A stretch of 64,000 nt of DNA from Oikopleura dioica (taxonomy: Eukaryota > Chordata > Appendicularia > Copelata > Oikopleuridae), in NCBI GenBank assembly GCA_907165135.1, contig OU015566.1, positions 11,082,157 through 11,146,156 of the forward strand, in the 5' to 3' direction. Both the position numbers and the translations under genes were made by a program. Below the pieces are notes generated by a model. It was not told the origin of the DNA. It searched no databases and saw only the letters and a list, made by a program, of their open reading frames with translations. Below are positions 46,071-57,786 of this stretch, in pieces (the first letter of the stretch is position 1; the number at the start of each line of letters is the position of its first letter).

Positions 46071-49000
46071 TTATTTATGAAATGATGCATCAGAAACAGA
46101 AGACATTCTTTTGGTAATTTTCTTATTCTTCCTCTTTTCCGAAACCATGATCCAGACCAATGTTCCAGAGCAGCCAAGAAGCATCACGGACGCAATGAGA
46201 ATAAAAAAGATTATCACCTTTGCAGTCTCTTTAGTGATTTTGTGACGGACGTAGGGATCGATGCCCCTCATGATGTTCTTTATGGGGTCACTAAGTTCTC
46301 GTTACTCATACAGTGAGGTGCTGACTGTACTACCCGAATCTCCAGTCGCCAATCGTTCTGTTTCTAAAGTATCCATTTGGGGATAAATGAAGGGAAGCAA
46401 GGATTTTTTCCTGATACGTTCGCGAAACAAGAATTTCTTGAGCCTTTTTTCTTGAGACAACAGTTTTCTCCGTAGGTCGGGGCTTTTCCGTCGTCGACTT
46501 TTTTGTTGGATTTGTAAGAAATATTACCGTCCTATGTCCTATTCATTTGCTCGGATTCTTAGCGGATCATTAGCTCGTAAAATGATCATGGAAATCCAAA
46601 TCCTGTGACGCTGCCTCCAGTTTGCGAGTAGTCGTTAAATGAGTAACGCTGGTTGGCAACACAGTTCCTCTTCCTATTCTAGTGGAAAAGTGGACAGGTT
46701 TATCGTTATGCACTTCTTTCATTTGAATAGTTGAGCTCGGCAAATTTGTATTGGCAGCGATTTCACCCCCGTTGACAGAACTTTCGATGGTAGGAGTATT
46801 CGTAGGAGTTGGAACGTCTTAAGAAGCTTTGGGAAGAAGACATTATTGTTCGTTGTTTTTAAATGAAGCTTTCCTTTAGCTGATATTGGAATAACATGCT
46901 GGGCAAATACGGTCTCGTTTTTCGCCATCATCTTCGTTTGTCTAAAGTGATAAGTTCAACTGGTCGATATAGGTCAGTCCAGTACACGCCCTTATAACAA
47001 AGGCTTGTAAATTCATTAATAGCTCATAAAGATCTTTCTGCGGAGGATTTTCCCGTGGGTTCTTTTTGGCACGATTAACTCGATTGTTTTTGGACCCAAC
47101 AGAACGCTAGGCTGTTTTCATGCTTTTCTTGCTTGTCGAAAGTTTTAAGGGCATGTTATTTTCGTCATTTCAAAGCACATGCATGGGATGGGTTGGGCTG
47201 CTGACGCAAATTTAAGCGAAGTGTTTTTGGCTATTCGTTGACTAATTACGTAAGTATCATAAACATGAAAACTTTTCTTTTTCCTTGAAACTGATATGAG
47301 CATAATAGATGCCTATCTTTAGTCAATAATCCGTCTAAAAATAGCGTCATAAAACCGGTACCTCAATCCAATTCGGGAAGGCATGAGAGTATCTGGTGTT
47401 ATCCACGTAAGAAGTCGTCCTTGAGGATCGAATTTGATGAGGATGCATCTTTTCGATAAAACTTCTAAAAGAACACTCGTTCAGAAAGTATATATCAGCA
47501 ATCACGTGGCTCAACAGCTGCGTATTTGCTTTTAATGATTAGCTTGGACTGCAGCCAAGTCTATCTGGCCCTTGTGGGCCAGGTTATTGAGCACATGCAT
47601 CTCGCCATCGCTGAAATCCCTCTGGACTACATCACCTGAGACATCAGTGGTCAGACAAATCTCTTCGTGGCTTGACCCAGCGACATTTTCCGCCACGCAG
47701 AGTATATTCAACGTGCCTAATCATAATTTAAACGAGACAGGAAGTGATTGTTTACCCTCGAAGAAATCAATTTTAGCGAAGCTCGCAATTGAATCATTTC
47801 GTTTATCAAACATTGTAGATTCTAGCGTTTTCCATCCGGACGTCGAGTTTCCACTCAATTTGCCGTACCATTTGATGGAGGGAAGCGGGATACCCACGGC
47901 GGATGTCTGAAGGACTAGAATTTGCTCACGATTAAAGAGCACCACATCGAGGACAGCTGGAAAAGCGCATTTATCGCCCGTATCATCCTAAATACAAGTT
48001 AATTAGAGAAAAACAGCAAGAAATCAACCTGAAGAGTGTCTTCGATTTCCAAGTCTACCATCGAGACTCCGCGAATTATGTCAGGTGTCCAGCATTTTAC
48101 ATCTTTAAAAATAGTTTTTTTTTAGAAAAAAGGTCCTTCGAGTTGACCAGACTTGAGTTCAATCGAGTAACTATTGCGTAAGCAAGTGTTTTGATAATGT
48201 CGGGTTAGAAGTCAAGAGAGGTCAGTAATCTGGCGATTATTCAAGTCAAGCAAGTTCAAAATAATAATTTCGACAAACTAAGCTTGAAATCCTTCTATAT
48301 CCATAAACCACTTGTTTCGATTCCGCCAGGCTCTGAAGGAAATCATGCTGCAAGCGCAGCTCCAAGGATTGCCAGAGAGGTCGATGTAAGGTCGAAATTT
48401 GGACTTGTAGTAAAAAGCACTTTATTGGCTTCATAAAACGCATCGAATCATCTGGAAGCGACGTTTTAGAATTCGCTTTTTATGAAACCGGCACCGGAAC
48501 CAGCTTGAATGGGCCACCGTTAGTTCGTTGTCACGGAGAAACATCTGAGTCAGCTTCGGACAGGACAGAAATACCTGACGTCGAGTTCATCAATCATGTG
48601 GCCATAAAACACTTTACCTCGGGAGAAAGAGTCGTGATTTGATTCAAGGACAGATCCAGGAATGCCAGGTTCTGATTGTTAGCAAACAAGTTTGTAGGGA
48701 TCGTTTTGATTCGATTATTGCTTAGATCTTTGGGGGATATTTTTAGAGTGAAAGATAAAAATAACAATTTACCAAGTGATGAAAGCAGAGTATTATCTCG
48801 GAAAATAGTAACGGGGAGTGAATGAAGATTCATATTCGCCATTTGAATCGAAGTGATTTCAGTGAGATTCCTGAAGAGATCTTCGTCCACGTCGCCGATC
48901 CAGTTTTGCGAAAGCGATACTTATCGAAAGTCTGAAAGAAGAACCCTTTGAAAGGGGTCTTTTGAGTGCAGATTTGCTTTGACTCTATCCTGAAATCAAA

Positions 49001-49390
49001 TGAGCCATGCAAGTCAGGTCGCCAGGCTCGATGTATTTCAAGTCGTTGGAAGATAGGTCGACCTCTGTAATACTACAGAGATTCGAAATATCAGACAAGT
49101 TCTGTAGATCGTTTTTTGATGCATACAATCTGTCCAAATTCAGTGGGAGATGCTTGAAAAATGAAGATTTTAGGCCCATATCTTTCGAAGATACCGATAA
49201 TTTTACACGCGAAACAATTATATTTCGACATCATTCCTGTAACGTCCAGAGCTCTTATCCACTCTGGAAAAGGTTTCTCTACTTGATCATAGGCCGTACA
49301 ATTGACGAGGCCATTTTCTTCATCATAATCGCAGCATTTTGACGAAGAGATTAAAATAAAGAGAAAAAACGAAAAATCTTTCTTTTTCAT
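46071..49390 (-). CDS. LRR-Ig-FN3-like transmembrane receptor
   Basis: Reading down from the ATG at 49390: signal peptide (KKKDFSFFLFILISSSKC); Cys-rich LRR N-cap; leucine-rich repeats (LYASKNDLQNLSDISNLCSI, LFRNLTEITSIQMANMNLHS, LDLSNNRIKTIPTNLFANNQ); LRR C-cap (NPWSCACSMISFRAW); an Ig-like domain (PLPSIKWYG, then LNILCVAENVAGS); an FN3-like stretch (LLTWITPDT, GLRYRFYDA); a Thr/Ser/Pro stalk; and a single TM helix (VIIFFILIASVMLLGC) with a short basic tail ending at 46071. The order LRR-Ig-FN3-TM matches LRFN/LRIT-type neuronal adhesion proteins. Many small introns separate the parts, and several joins in 46300-47530 are not fixed, so the exact protein is provisional. I am confident of strand and family, less so of every exon. 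Confidence 0.75.
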
Positions 49391-49738
49391 TTTGAGTGTA
49401 TGGAATAATCCTGGAATGAAAAAAAATAAGAATGAGAAGAAATTTCCTCCTGCTGTGCGGGATATCACTTCACTATGCCTTAACCTTTCGTAATCGGCGA
49501 TTTGTCAAATTCTGTCAAATCTGACTGTAGACCTTGTCGTCTGAGAGAATCTCTTGCGAATGACCTTATTTAACAAAAAAGAAGTGACAAGAGAATTTGA
49601 TTTAGCGTTCTTTTTTTATTTTTCTTATACAGATTATTGTCCTAAAGTGTTGAAGAGAAGTAGGCTAGATTTTTCCTTTATCAGTTTCGGGATTTATGTG
49701 ACTGAAAAATCCTCGGATTGCTCTGACTTTATTTGATT
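49391..49738. other. Intergenic, 350 bp
   Basis: This lies between the LRR receptor start and the p24-like stop, both on the minus strand. No conserved element is seen apart from AT-rich sequence expected of a 3' UTR. Confidence 0.5.
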
Positions 49739-50706
49739 CTAAAAATTTCCTTTGATAGAAAAGATATTTTTAGGAACCAATTCTTGTAAGAAAACGACGA
49801 GCACCATCACTCCAACTTGAAACAAACTCCAATTTGTTATCATGTCTGATTGATGCTCTTGCGAAATTTCGTCCCCGTGATGGAAGATTTTCATCTGAAA
49901 GAAAGCTAGAAAACGCTCCTAAAAAAATGAAAACCTGTTGGATAGTTCGCCAGGCGCTGAACATTTTGACTCGCAGTCCTGCCACCAGATCGTCGAATTT
50001 TCTTACAAGTTCGAGGAGTTCCATTTCTTCTTCGGCGTTTTCGCTTGCGCTTTCCATGACTTCTGCGTTTGGAAGCGTCATTTTCTTACCAAACGGTGAC
50101 TTAACAGAAATAAGATGATAAAATTAGCACCATGCTCACTTTTCCAGGAGTAAATACTATCATAATTTCAACGCCGATTTCCGCTGCTGCGAAGCCTCCA
50201 TTGACGTTGAAGAGACACATGTTTACGTAACCGTCTCGAGGGAGCGCTTCCAGTTTCATGTCACCTCTGGATTTATCGCCAGTTGGGTTTATTTTGCCAA
50301 TGATTCTGTTCTCGTCGTCTTTAATAATCGCAGAGGGATGAATGTCGTCGTCGAGGGAGCTAATTTTGATCACGGAGGTATAGTTCTGCTCCATGTAAAA
50401 ATTGAAACAGTTCAAGCTTCGATGTCGAACTTCGAGCCAAAAGTTGTGAAAAATGAACTGTCGGTCTTCCGTAAGAATATCGAACTCCTCGATAGGCACC
50501 GCTTTAGGTGGACCTTTCGCTAATTTTAAGCTCTTATGGACGACTATTTTACCTTTGAATGCGCTATCAACAAGACTCGTTGCTCCGAATTTCTGTCCCA
50601 TCTTCTGATTCTTAATCGCCTGTTTTTGTTGCTCTTTGCGGTGTCTTTTCGCATCAAACATGCCTTGAGAAGCAATCATGCTTATGAAACACAAGAAAAT
50701 CTTCAT
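49739..50706 (-). CDS. p24/TMED-like GOLD-domain cargo receptor, 295 aa
   Basis: Three exons: 50706-50140, 50099-49935, 49894-49739. They sum to 888 nt; the introns are 40 nt each. Signal peptide (KIFLCFISMIASQG), basic N-terminal extension, then a GOLD-type beta domain (LNCFNFYMEQNYTSVIKISS ... DGYVNMCLFN) with its Cys pair, a coiled coil (EEEMELLELVRKFDDLV), and one TM helix (WSLFQVGVMVLVVFLQE) with a short tail that includes a di-Lys-free KNIF end. p24 proteins cycle between ER and Golgi and select cargo for COPII vesicles. It is longer than typical family members (about 200-230 aa) because of the N-terminal extension. Confidence 0.72.
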
Positions 50707-50842
50707 TTTGGGATTTTTTGCAAAGAAAAAATTTCAGGTAGTGGGAAAAATTTCTTGATCGGACATCTGCAATGACTCTCATATTGAATTTTGTTCGATT
50801 GATGATGTTTATTAACAGTGAAATAGAAGAAAAGATGGATTT

Positions 50843-51891
50843 TCATTGATGTAAATTTTGCATGTTGCTGTTTGTAGACATTGCCACCGAAAACCTACTG
50901 TCGGCGATACGCTCTCCTGGAACCAAAAGACTGTTCGTCGAATTTAGAAATCCATCGTTATTGGAGCGATCCGTGATTGTCCGTGTACGAGTTCGTCGTT
51001 CCGGAACAGGCGTCTTCTGCAATCTTTCCACGAAACCTAGATTTCCCTGCGATTCCAAAATTGAAGTCCCATCAGCTTGAACTTCGATGATCCCGGTAGA
51101 TTCAATAAAGCTCGGTGGCTCTCCTTCCGATTGAATGTAATTCGGAGGCTTGTAATCATCATTCACGGGAATACCGATTCGAAGACCTGAACAAATATTG
51201 TCAGCACGTAGCGCATGCTCACCCATTTATTCTTCATGAAAGATGCGTAACTTGCAACATGCCAAGAGAGGGTACATATTTTCGAGTTCACTAACTGACT
51301 GAAAAAAGCTGCCCTTGATCAACTGGATGATACAAATATTTGACTGAAATTATTGCTGAATAATTGAATAATTTTATGGAAGTTAACATGCGTTTTATGG
51401 GAGAAAGAGCGCAAATTCGTAAAGATAAAGAAAGTAATAACCGATAAAAAACTTTTTTTGTTAAATCCTGAAATAAAATTCGAGCAAATTACCGGTTCCA
51501 ATCGTCGGAGGCGGCGCTTCAGGGTCATCGATCGCCATCCTCTTGAAAACTTCTGCATTCGATTCTAGGATGTTCTCATACGTCGGAGGCTTTGGCCCTG
51601 TATCTTCTCGGCCTTCCGTATTTGTTTCTTCATCCCATAGACCTGGGCTGAATTTTGCTCGTACGTAAAGGAGGGAAAGAAGTGTGAGTCCAAGGCTCAC
51701 GAGGAAGATGCCTTTTCGTAGGCTTTTGTTATCTTCTAAAGCTTTTATTGGTGAAAGACTTTATAATTCTCCGCCTTACCTGTTTCTGTTAGCTCAAAAG
51801 CGGCGATCAGTATGAAAATTACAGAAACATGGAGGGAGTAGACGAAAGATTTGATTCGCGGCGAGGTCTCTGCGCTCAAGCTCAAGCACAT
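50843..51891 (-). CDS. Two-TM protein with PPxY motifs, 234 aa
   Basis: Three exons: 51891-51780, 51741-51493, 51186-50843. They sum to 705 nt. Two hydrophobic segments (VSVIFILIAAFEL and GIFLVSLGLTLLSLLYV) lie in the first third. The rest is a soluble, Pro/Ser/Arg-rich tail with two PPxY motifs (PPTY, PPNY) and a related PPSF. PPxY motifs bind WW domains, for example those of NEDD4 ubiquitin ligases, which often recognise membrane adaptors of this layout. The family is not recognised; the role as an adaptor is inference. Confidence 0.65.
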
Positions 51892-52467
51892 TCACAAAAA
51901 TAATTTTTTCTAGCTAAAGAAAATTTCTGCTTTTCGTTCGCTTTTCTCGATATTTACTCTAATTCGGAAGAGTGGATTTGAATTTTTTCTTTTTTCACTG
52001 GGAGGAAAACACGACTTGACGTCATGCGCAAACAATAGTCGAGCTTTTGGGAAATTTCCAGCGTTTCTCATTTTATTGTGCGATGTGGTCTTTACGAGAA
52101 TTGTGGGTGGGTAAAGTTGAACTCAGCAGTCTAGGTCTGATTTTACGAGACATTATTTGTCAATTAGTATTCTTCTTATCAAACTTGCAAAAGTTAATCG
52201 GATACTGAGCAAACTTGAAAGACAGGTGCACGATGCACCAGTCCGTAAACGCCGTTCCAGATGAGCATAAACATGTCTTATCGACCGATCTTTTACGACC
52301 GGCACGGTAACTGGAGCGGAATTCGAACCAACTGGTCAGCCACTTGAGGGCTAGCAAAACCTTCATAAGCGAGCTCGATTCTGCTTTCCTCATCAAATCA
52401 TCAACTTCCTCTACTACAACAAGCAAAAACAGAGAGTAAAACAGAAAAAAAACACAAAAACTCCAAA
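51892..52467. other. Intergenic between divergent genes
   Basis: This holds the promoters of the PPxY gene (minus) and of the Met-rich gene (plus). No TATA box is obvious within 100 bp of either start. A short palindrome, GGTGCACGATGCACC, lies near 52227. Confidence 0.45.
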
Positions 52468-53376
52468 ATGAATATCTTCGGCCTCTTTTTCACTTGCGCC
52501 TATGCTCTCGACGACATGCTCCTTGTCATGATGATGCAACAGCAACAACAAGTTGCTCCTCATCAGTCAAACCAGATGAACAATCTTCTCCCGCTTTTGC
52601 TCCTCGATTCTGGCAACTCGACTGACAACTCTCTCGCCCTTATGATGATGATGATGCAAGGCGGTAGCACTAGCGACATGAACTCGATCCTTCCTCTTCT
52701 CCTTCTCTCCGACGACGATGGAAGTAGCGACGGAATCGACTTCACCAGCTTCTTCCTTTACTCGTCGATGCTCCAAACTGACTGCGAGACCTCAACTGAT
52801 GACCAGTTTGCTTCCATGCTCCCTCTTATGCTTCTCGGTGGCGACGATGACTCCTCTTCTGACCTCATGCTCATGCTTATGATGCAATCTATGGGCAACT
52901 CACCAGTTGGCATGGACAACATTCTTCCCATGATGTTCCTCTTCGACGATGACAACAACTCTACTGACTCTGTTCTCCTCATGGTTCTTCTCAACTCGAT
53001 GACTGGCGGCCTCAACACCCAGCAAGGATTCGACAACAACTTCAACATGATGCTTCCTCTCCTTCTCATGGACGATTCCGATGATGACAGTTCCATTGAC
53101 ATGCTCGTTCTCATGATGGCCATGCAGTCCCAAGCTCCTGGTTCTGCTTTTGGCACTGATATGATGCTCCCTCTCCTCCTCATGGACGACGACAGCGACA
53201 ACGAGACTCTCCTCTTCTTCATGATGATGAACCAGGGCAAAACCGTCTGCGAGCCCGCTTACGTTGAACCTGTCTACGTCGAACCCGTTGTTCCTGAGCC
53301 ACAAGTCCAGACCGTTTACCGAACCTGGCGAGTCAACGCTGACGGCACGCGAGAACTCATCGACGAAACCTCCTAA
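52468..53376 (+). CDS. Secreted Met/Leu/Asp-rich tandem-repeat protein, 302 aa
   Basis: One uninterrupted exon with a signal peptide (MNIFGLFFTCAYA). The mature protein consists of about six repeats of roughly 35-40 residues. Each has a hydrophobic block (LLPLLLL or MLPLLLM), an acidic block (DDDxxSSxD) and a Met-rich block (LALMMMMMQ), then a polar Gly/Asn/Ser spacer. I count about 38 Met in 302 residues. The end differs: a Val/Tyr/Pro/Glu stretch (EPVYVEPV) and a short RTWRVNADGT tail. Cys is rare. Codon use is regular, and the antisense frames are shadows of the repeats. I know no family with this pattern. Secretion and periodicity suggest a structural material protein, possibly amphipathic or metal-binding through Met thioethers; both are inference. 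Confidence 0.85.
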   Translation: MNIFGLFFTCAYALDDMLLVMMMQQQQQVAPHQSNQMNNLLPLLLLDSGNSTDNSLALMMMMMQGGSTSDMNSILPLLLLSDDDGSSDGIDFTSFFLYSSMLQTDCETSTDDQFASMLPLMLLGGDDDSSSDLMLMLMMQSMGNSPVGMDNILPMMFLFDDDNNSTDSVLLMVLLNSMTGGLNTQQGFDNNFNMMLPLLLMDDSDDDSSIDMLVLMMAMQSQAPGSAFGTDMMLPLLLMDDDSDNETLLFFMMMNQGKTVCEPAYVEPVYVEPVVPEPQVQTVYRTWRVNADGTRELIDETS

Positions 53377-53609
53377 GCAACCTTACTTTCGAATTTCATT
53401 TTCATTCACTGATGAAGTCAACTGTTCGACTTTATTTATTTCTTTATTTCTTCTTTGTTTTCCTATTGCCACTTCATTCGATACTTTCACCATACAATTC
53501 AGAATAAATAAAAACATAAAAAATCATTTTCAGATTAATTTATTTTGCATGCTTTTCCAATAGAATATGTACAGAATTATGAGAAATAGATGATTGTTCA
53601 GAGATGAAC

Positions 53610-55189
53610 TCAAAAAGTAAACATCAGGAGGCTTACCAAGCTGAATCCAAGCGCAAATGTTCCACTTCCGGTGTCGGCTGCATCGGAGAAGAGAATGACT
53701 CCCTCCTCTTGGAACGTTTTGATCGGAACCTTATCGTCATTTCTTGCGAGAGACTTTTTCGCGTATCTGCTGTGGAAGAGATTGTCGTATCGATTCGGGC
53801 ACACTTCGGACAAGTGACAGGGTGATCCAGGGTTAGTTTTCCCGAAGACATCAAGAGGGCAGAGGACCATGTCGCAGGAGTATTTGATCTATAAAGTTAT
53901 GAGCTCTTTATCGACTCTGAGAGACTTTACCTTCCATGCGCCGTTGAGATCCATCACTTTCAAATTGAATTGATCATTCACGTATGTGTTGGCCTTTGAT
54001 GTCCACTCACTTCGTGAGGATTTTTGTGAGTAGTAAAAGATTTCGTTGTCGATGCAGCCATCATTTAAAAAGGCGAAGGTTCCAGAGGGAGTGTCCTCGA
54101 AGATGGGATTGCCAGCATCGTCTTCGCCGATTTTTTGAAAGTTGTTGCTTGTGCATTCTCTAGAATCAAATGAAAATTAAAACCAAACTGGAATTGAATT
54201 TTACCTGAGATGCATGATGTGAGACTCGAGCTCGCTTACATCGCTAGCGTAGTGTTTAGCTTCCACAAAGAGTCCGTTGTTTCTGCTATCATCGTCAAGT
54301 TCGATAATTCCTCCTTTGTACTCTTCCGAAAATTCTTGATCGACGAATGCGGTTAATGAGAAGGGGATGTCACCATCATATTCAAACCAATCGTAATCTC
54401 TGCTGGATTCTGGATTTGGATCAATCCAGCCATTGTCAGACGCTTTCAAGCGGCACTGGAATTGGTTGGAAACGCCGCCTCGAAGAATTCCTTCGTAACC
54501 AAACTCGTTTACAACCCAGTAATCGTCAAATCCTAATAAATTTGGTAAAATTTTCAACGACTCGTCAAGTAATTACCGATGTAAAAGTCGACAATGTAGG
54601 TCAAGCCATTAATTTCACTGAAAATGTGGCTGAAGTCGAATTCATCCTTGCACAATGGATCGTTGACATGTTTCGTGAATCGGACTTTACTTCCACCTTG
54701 GATCTCTTCGCCGACACATGTGCTGTCGTGGAATTGTTTGAAAGGAGTGTTGGGTACGTGCAGATCGTGTTTAGTTTTAGAGATGAGTGTAACTTTGCGT
54801 TTTTCATCGTCATCGTCAGGTCCGTCGATCCATGGTTGCCTGTTTTTGACGACAGCATCGATGTAGAAGTTTCCATCGTTGTCGAAACCGCAGGTGAGTC
54901 CATCAGGGTCGCAAAAATAGCCTTCAACATCGTTCGATTCGTGTCCAGATCCACTACCAGTGCTTCCTTGAGGATTGAAGACAGCGTAGGTAGTGCCAGT
55001 TGGACAATTACTAGCAGAAACGCATTTGTACAAGTCACAAGAGTCCTTGTCCACAGAGCAAGCGTATTCGCCTGAACATTTCATCTCATTTGGGCAGTCG
55101 GCTGCATCTGGGTATAGGAAGCGTCGGACTTTGTTGCAGTCGGTTTCAGCTGAGGAAAGTGTCGCAAGAAGCGGAATAAAAAGCTTCAT
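53610..55189 (-). CDS. ZP-domain surface protein, paralog, 482 aa
   Basis: Four exons: 55189-54577, 54532-54205, 54159-53931, 53888-53610. They sum to 1,449 nt. It shares signal peptide, Cys-rich N-terminal module, ZP-N, ZP-C (GTFAFLNDGC, IKYSCDMVLCP) and hydrophobic C-terminus with the gene at 43045-44614, and the intron positions are identical. The start is set at MKLFIPLL by homology with the paralog; an upstream in-frame GTG is not used. The two copies face opposite ways about 9 kb apart, so the duplication was inverted or followed by inversion. Differences cluster in acidic loops and near the C-terminus. Confidence 0.88.
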
Positions 55190-55240
55190 TTTATTTTTGT
55201 TCTGTTCTCTTTCAGAATGAGAAACTGAGGGCTCACCGTC

Positions 55241-55250
55241 GTTTATATTC
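55241..55250 (-). promoter_or_regulatory. TATA-like box of the minus-strand ZP gene
   Basis: GAATATAAAC on the minus strand is 52-61 bp upstream of the ATG at 55189, the same arrangement as in the paralog. The 340 bp beyond it (to 55598) contain no gene. Confidence 0.5.
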
Positions 55251-55598
55251 ACTTTGTTAGTGTTTATTCTCTCCTTATCACCTCCGGTGGTGCATCAAAA
55301 AAGGGAAAACATTATTTGTTTTAATAATTCCAGCGGTCATAGGAAATGTTGAAAATGCAGTCAATTAGTAGCCTGTTGCAATTCTCAGTAGATTTCGAAC
55401 CATGAACTCTCCTAGCGCTATCCTATTAGCCCCGAAACGTGCAAAAACTGCGGAATGTCAGAAAAAAAATAAACATTACTAGCGTCATTTGTGAGCTTTA
55501 CGATGACGATCTACTTGTAGCAAGACGGTTCCGATAAATCTGGATTTTTGCGATTTCCGTAAAAGAATAATCATCACAAAGAATTTGTGCACTAAGAT

Positions 55599-57511
55599 TT
55601 ATTTCATCAGGCTTTCATGTGCTTCTCGCAGCATGCCTTCTATAGAACCAGAACTGTAGCTCAAATTATATCTTTTCGAAAGAAATCTCATATCATCAAG
55701 ATGTTGGCACATCAGAGGTCCGTTTTTGAGTGCATTAGGCGGTGCTCTATTCGTTTTCTTTCGTAAAATACCACTGAAGGACAATATAAAATAGATCAGT
55801 TGATTCTTCTCTCACTAACGGTTAGTGACTAACCTGATGTATTTCTGAGGCTGGTAAAAGTATCGAGTTTGAGGTATCATTTCAACAATATCTTTGACCA
55901 CATCTCTCGATAGACCAAAACAGCCAGCTTGGCAATAGGTTGGATAAAACTCCATCGGATACATTTCTTCTGAAGCTCCAAATTTTCCTTTTCGTTGAAC
56001 TTCGTCGTAGAATCGCACTTGGGAACAGACCGACCAGTCGCGTTTATTATCTCCAAGACCTTCAATGTTTAAATATTATTTTCTTTCTTCTCCGAGGCTT
56101 ACCGACAGTCTCCGACCACTGCGACATATCAATGTAAGTCCTTGAGTCGGACAAAACAACGACAGGCGTGTTATCTGATAGAACCTTATCAAACCATTTC
56201 AAGGACATCAGTGATACAAGTGTCTTGTTATACGCATTCTCCTTGATATCGTATTGCACGATGTCGTTGTTTTCTTCGGCCTCGATTTGAATTTCGATAT
56301 TATTTACTGGCTGCTCTGCGCGTCCCAGATGGAAAATTACTGTAGCTCCCACTTCTTTCATCTGCAAAAATATTTATCTTATATGATATAAGTTATATCA
56401 ATCTCTCAACTACCTTGCTTCCGTATGTTTCTCTTATAGCACGCCTTTTGGCAACTTCTAAAAGCTCAGAATAGACCATCACAGCGAAACCGAAGTCATC
56501 CTTGTGAATCTTCGGCTGAATAAGGATGTCGAAATTTCGAAAACTCGAAACATCTTCAGACGTGGCATATTTTTCTGGTAGCTCCCAATCTTTCAGTTCT
56601 GGTTGTATCCCGACTTCATCTTCTGCCGGTTCTCTGGATTCTTTTTTGAAATGCCGGCCAGGCTCGATTGACTGTTTGCTGATAGAAATTTCTCTTCCTT
56701 GATTTCATTAATGATGTCTATCAACTATCCTCTGGAGGAATTTCTTCAAGGAAGTCAGGAGTTCCAGCAGAAAGTTCTTTTTGTTCCTTCACAACGTGGA
56801 CATTATCAACTGTACTTCTGACAGTTGGAACATGGTCAATTTGACTATCCTCAAACTCCGGAATCTGTGTAGTTCCCAAATGTGGCTCTGGTGCGTCAGG
56901 AATTGAATCAGCAAATTGTTTCAACATCTCACGTTCTTCTTTCGGTGATTGGGACTTCTTCACCGGTGCCTTTTGTATCGGCTCTTTTACTGGAGGCTTA
57001 TTGCCCGCTAATGACGGGAGATTGAGCGGAGAAGAGTCAGCGGAAGCGGGCCTTTGTGAACGGTCTACGAGCGGAGCAGGTGCAGGTAGTCTTTCTGAAT
57101 GAACTCGGTTTTATTCATTTTTATGGGTTCTCAAATGTTACGAATTCTTCCCACAGTTAGATTATGGTCTAATTTTGGACATGAGAGCTTCTTACCCTGA
57201 TTTTTAGCCACATTCCTGTGACTGGGAACATGCAAAGAATCTGTAAAATCATTCGATATCCTCCTTTGAAAATATCCCTCAAGTTCAAACTCCAACTCCG
57301 CCACCACTCGATCGCAGCTTCTCTTTTGTTCAAAGATCACGTACAAAAAGCCAATGTTTAGGCAGATGCATAAAAACGTGCACGTAAGAATGCAGCCGAT
57401 AAAACTCGACGTCATTATTTTCTCGCTGAACCTTGAGTGAGATAATATTCTGCTTCGGAGATTCGATAACGGTGATGGAACATATCCAGGGGCCGGAATT
57501 CGACGGCGCAA
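55599..57511 (-). CDS. GT31-like (beta-1,3-galactosyltransferase type) protein
   Basis: Exons: 57511-57196, 57094 to about 56733, 56671-56414, 56361-56103, 56059-55834, 55773-55599; about 531 aa. A type II membrane anchor (IGCILTCTFLCICLNIGFLYV) near residue 40 is followed by a Pro/Glu-rich stem of about 180 residues and a C-terminal catalytic-like domain. Family marks: RRAIRETYGS (RxxIRxTW), FHLG, NLTLK-like YNKTLVSLMSLKWF, and YPTYCQAGCFGLSRDV (the YPxYxxGxGY block). The expected DxD metal-binding motif is replaced by LSDSRTYID. Joining exons 2 and 3 keeps frame only with a GA-AG intron. It would act in the Golgi, but the altered DxD makes transferase activity doubtful. Confidence 0.72.
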
Positions 57512-57786
57512 ATGTTATTCATTGAACTTTTCATAAACAAAGATTTTTTAAATTTCACATTTTCTGAATTAGTGGCTCGTAACAAGTCTTACAATAAAAA
57601 ATTTTAAATGGTGAACGAGAGGTCATGATTTAATCAAAATGAAACGTGTCTTCGAGTCTTTTTTGAAATGTTAAATCTATAAATTCACAATCCTTCAAAG
57701 CGGCGGCCTGACGGCTATCTTGAAAATGGCTAAATTTATTACGAACATGTCCCAGTGAAAAATTGGTTAACCAGAAGAATATTTTC

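Noticed and set aside
52260-52345. tRNA-like GGTTCGAATTCC motif on the minus strand
   Set aside because: Flanking bases do not pair into a T arm and no acceptor or anticodon stem can be formed.
52563-53304. Long minus-strand frames opposite the Met-rich gene
   Set aside because: Shadows of the repeat codons; the plus frame has the signal peptide and clean start.
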